From: Lentzea alba
GTDB taxonomy: Bacteria; Actinomycetota; Actinomycetes; Mycobacteriales; Pseudonocardiaceae
Direction: 5' to 3'
Assembly: GCF_011067745.1 (NCBI RefSeq)
Contig: NZ_JAAMPJ010000002.1
Span: 124,001 to 188,000 of the forward strand
Length of the DNA stretch: 64,000 nt
The notes below the pieces were generated by a model. That model ran no database searches. It worked only from the letters and a program-made list of their open reading frames with translations, and had not been told where the DNA came from. The translations under genes were made by a program, and so were the position numbers. Shown one piece after another: positions 62,596 to 64,000 of the stretch. The stretch's first letter is position 1; each line of letters begins with the position of its first letter.

Positions 62596-64000
62596 TTAGC
62601 TCCGCCCAAAAACAGCGTTGAACGCTCTTTGAACTACCGAGTCTACCGGCTTCGGAACTATCAGAGTGTGATGCATTGGGAGATTTCGAGTAGGAGTGAA
62701 GATCAGCGAGAACCCTGCTGCCTCTATTTGCCCCCGGGTTGCGACAGATGCACCTTCAACAGCACCGTCGACCGCTCGAACCGAAACCCCATGCCCAAAT
62801 GATTTCGGGTTCTCTTCCGCCTTTTGCGCCTGTGAGGCGAGGCGCCCAGTGCTTTCCTTGCTGGTCCCGAGCCTCGCAAAACTCTGATCAGAACTGCAGG
62901 TGCATGCCTGACCAAACTTCGGACCGTCGGTACCGCAGTTATGAACCAGAAGCGGCGTGAGCCCCGCCAGTACATAGTACGTGTGGATACCCTCGACCGT
63001 CAGGTTGAATACCTTCGCCTTTTCGGTCCACTGTCGCACCGCCGTGACCTTCAACTCAAGGCTGGCGGAGTTCAGCAGCCCCTTCTCAGCGGTCAGCTCG
63101 GAAGCCTTGGCCCATCGCTGCTCGCCTGGCAGCCAGAACGGGTGCCCATCGGTAGCGGTGACGGTCTCGGTCGCCGAACCCGCGACTCCGTCGGTGTCGA
63201 CGGTGACCTCGACCAGGTTCTTGTAGCCCTCGCCGATGATCACCCGCGCGACGGTCTTCGCTGCTGTCTCGCCTGTTTCCGGATCAGTGGCGAGCACCGT
63301 GTCGCCGACCTTCACCTCAGCCAGCGGCTTGCGTGACCCGTCCGCCATCAACACTTGTGTCTCAGGCGTGAAACTGTTCACCTCACAGGAATCGCCGGTC
63401 ACCTCCCGCTTACGGCTCAGCGCATCGCGGGCGCGGCCGAGCAGGTTCTTCGCCCACTCCTGCTGCTTCAGGAACGACTTCACCGCGCCAACAGCGTTCT
63501 CCAACGCCTTGACGATCTTGCCGGCCTTGAGGATCTTTCCCCACGGAATCGCGCCGAGAACCATCGACGCGCACGCCCCGAAATCACCCTCGCCGAAGCA
63601 CTTGACCATGTCGTTGATGCCCAAGACTTCCTTGAGCACCTCACCGCCGGCCTCCAACGCCACATCAACCCACGACTGACGCTCAATCTCCTGTGCCCGA
63701 GCCAGATCCGCCTGAGACACACCAGCAGCCTCAAGCTGCTGGTTCTGCTGCGTCTTCGAAGCCGCATACGCGGTGTACTCCGGAGACGCAGGCTTATCGG
63801 TGTTGTGGTGCGTCGAGCAGTTCAGGCCATCGTCCAAGCAACTCGTCGCCCACAACCCAGACGCATCAGAGAACGTCACAGGCGAACTGTTGCCATACGC
63901 ATAACCGTTGATCTGCTGGGGATTCGACAGCTCCATGATCGGATCCGCCGAGATGAACCGACCAGTCGACGGCTCGTACTCACGAGCACCCAAATGTGTC
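62596..64000 (-). CDS. Rhs-repeat polymorphic toxin, C-terminal part (5' end outside window)
   Basis: The frame is open to the right edge. In order: Rhs core end (GAREYEPSTGRFISADPI, NGYAYGNSSPVTFSDASG), a hydrophobic pretoxin region (MVLGAIPWGKILKAGKIVKA), a HINT autoprocessing domain (SCEVNSFTPETQVLMADG ... VEGIHTYYVLAG ... VHNCG), then a toxin of about 110 residues (SFGHGVSVRAVDGAVEG ... FTPTRNLPMHHTLIVPKP). HINT likely releases the toxin. Toxin family not recognised. Used for contact- or secretion-dependent competition. About 467 residues visible. Confidence 0.85.
   Translation of the reverse strand, partial: THLGAREYEPSTGRFISADPIMELSNPQQINGYAYGNSSPVTFSDASGLWATSCLDDGLNCSTHHNTDKPASPEYTAYAASKTQQNQQLEAAGVSQADLARAQEIERQSWVDVALEAGGEVLKEVLGINDMVKCFGEGDFGACASMVLGAIPWGKILKAGKIVKALENAVGAVKSFLKQQEWAKNLLGRARDALSRKREVTGDSCEVNSFTPETQVLMADGSRKPLAEVKVGDTVLATDPETGETAAKTVARVIIGEGYKNLVEVTVDTDGVAGSATETVTATDGHPFWLPGEQRWAKASELTAEKGLLNSASLELKVTAVRQWTEKAKVFNLTVEGIHTYYVLAGLTPLLVHNCGTDGPKFGQACTCSSDQSFARLGTSKESTGRLASQAQKAEENPKSFGHGVSVRAVDGAVEGASVATRGQIEAAGFSLIFTPTRNLPMHHTLIVPKPVDSVVQRAFNAVFGRS

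Overview
The window is about 64 kb of high-GC actinobacterial chromosome. Mca (mycothiol S-conjugate amidase) points to a mycothiol-producing actinomycete. Frequent GTG starts, GTGA/ATGA stop-start overlaps, an XRE regulator paired with a DUF397 gene, and the overall gene content fit the Pseudonocardiales (Lentzea/Saccharothrix/Amycolatopsis-like). The genus is my inference. Two blocks match, from memory, conserved gene neighbourhoods of M. tuberculosis: 8.1-19.2 kb (Rv1083-mca-DUF4307-greA-metB-pra-cbs-SGNH-thiolase, about Rv1074c-Rv1083) and 53.4-59.9 kb (ppx, lytic transglycosylase, DUF501, ftsB, eno, about Rv1022-Rv1026).

Layout. 0-3 kb: the end of an EamA transporter, an unknown gene and a DUF255 thioredoxin-like protein. 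3.0-8.2 kb: a four-gene RNA-repair operon (hen1, pnkp and two nucleotidyltransferases). 8.2-21.6 kb: a housekeeping block with mca, greA, an Lrp/AsnC regulator divergent from hpd, transsulfuration genes metB and cbs, a proline-rich RDD protein, a thiolase and a Bax-inhibitor-like protein. 22-25.3 kb: a surface protein, a class F sortase and a secreted polysaccharide deacetylase. 25.3-30.8 kb: two secreted PQQ-dependent sugar dehydrogenases divergent from pqqA-C-D-E-B, so cofactor and apoenzymes lie together. 31-34.7 kb: an inositol-phosphatase-like gene, an SDR gene, a frameshifted SDR, an McrB_N/DUF3883 nuclease-like gene and an unusual tRNA. 34.8-36 kb: an ATP-grasp enzyme behind a 40-aa peptide gene (possible RiPP). 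36.2-41.7 kb: NDH-2 and a MoxR/DUF58/DUF4129 operon. 41.7-47.5 kb: a family-5 uracil-DNA glycosylase, an S10 peptidase and small accessory genes. 47.6-53.2 kb: a complete oligopeptide ABC importer. 53.4-60 kb: the ppx...eno block. 60-64 kb: a lower-GC Rhs-type polymorphic-toxin locus whose main gene runs off the right edge.

Most unusual elements: a roughly 53-bp near-perfect palindrome present three times, two copies bracketing an AbiEi/DUF559-like gene; a short-variable-arm tRNA with an apparent UAA anticodon; the ATP-grasp/short-peptide pair; a 55-bp perfect direct duplication splitting a once-coupled gene pair; and a Rhs locus with an orphan, decayed toxin cassette and a separate immunity-like gene after each toxin.

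Functions come from reading translated sequence and motif knowledge without database searches. Start sites were moved from the longest open frame where a Shine-Dalgarno sequence, family alignment or overlap with the upstream stop argued for it.
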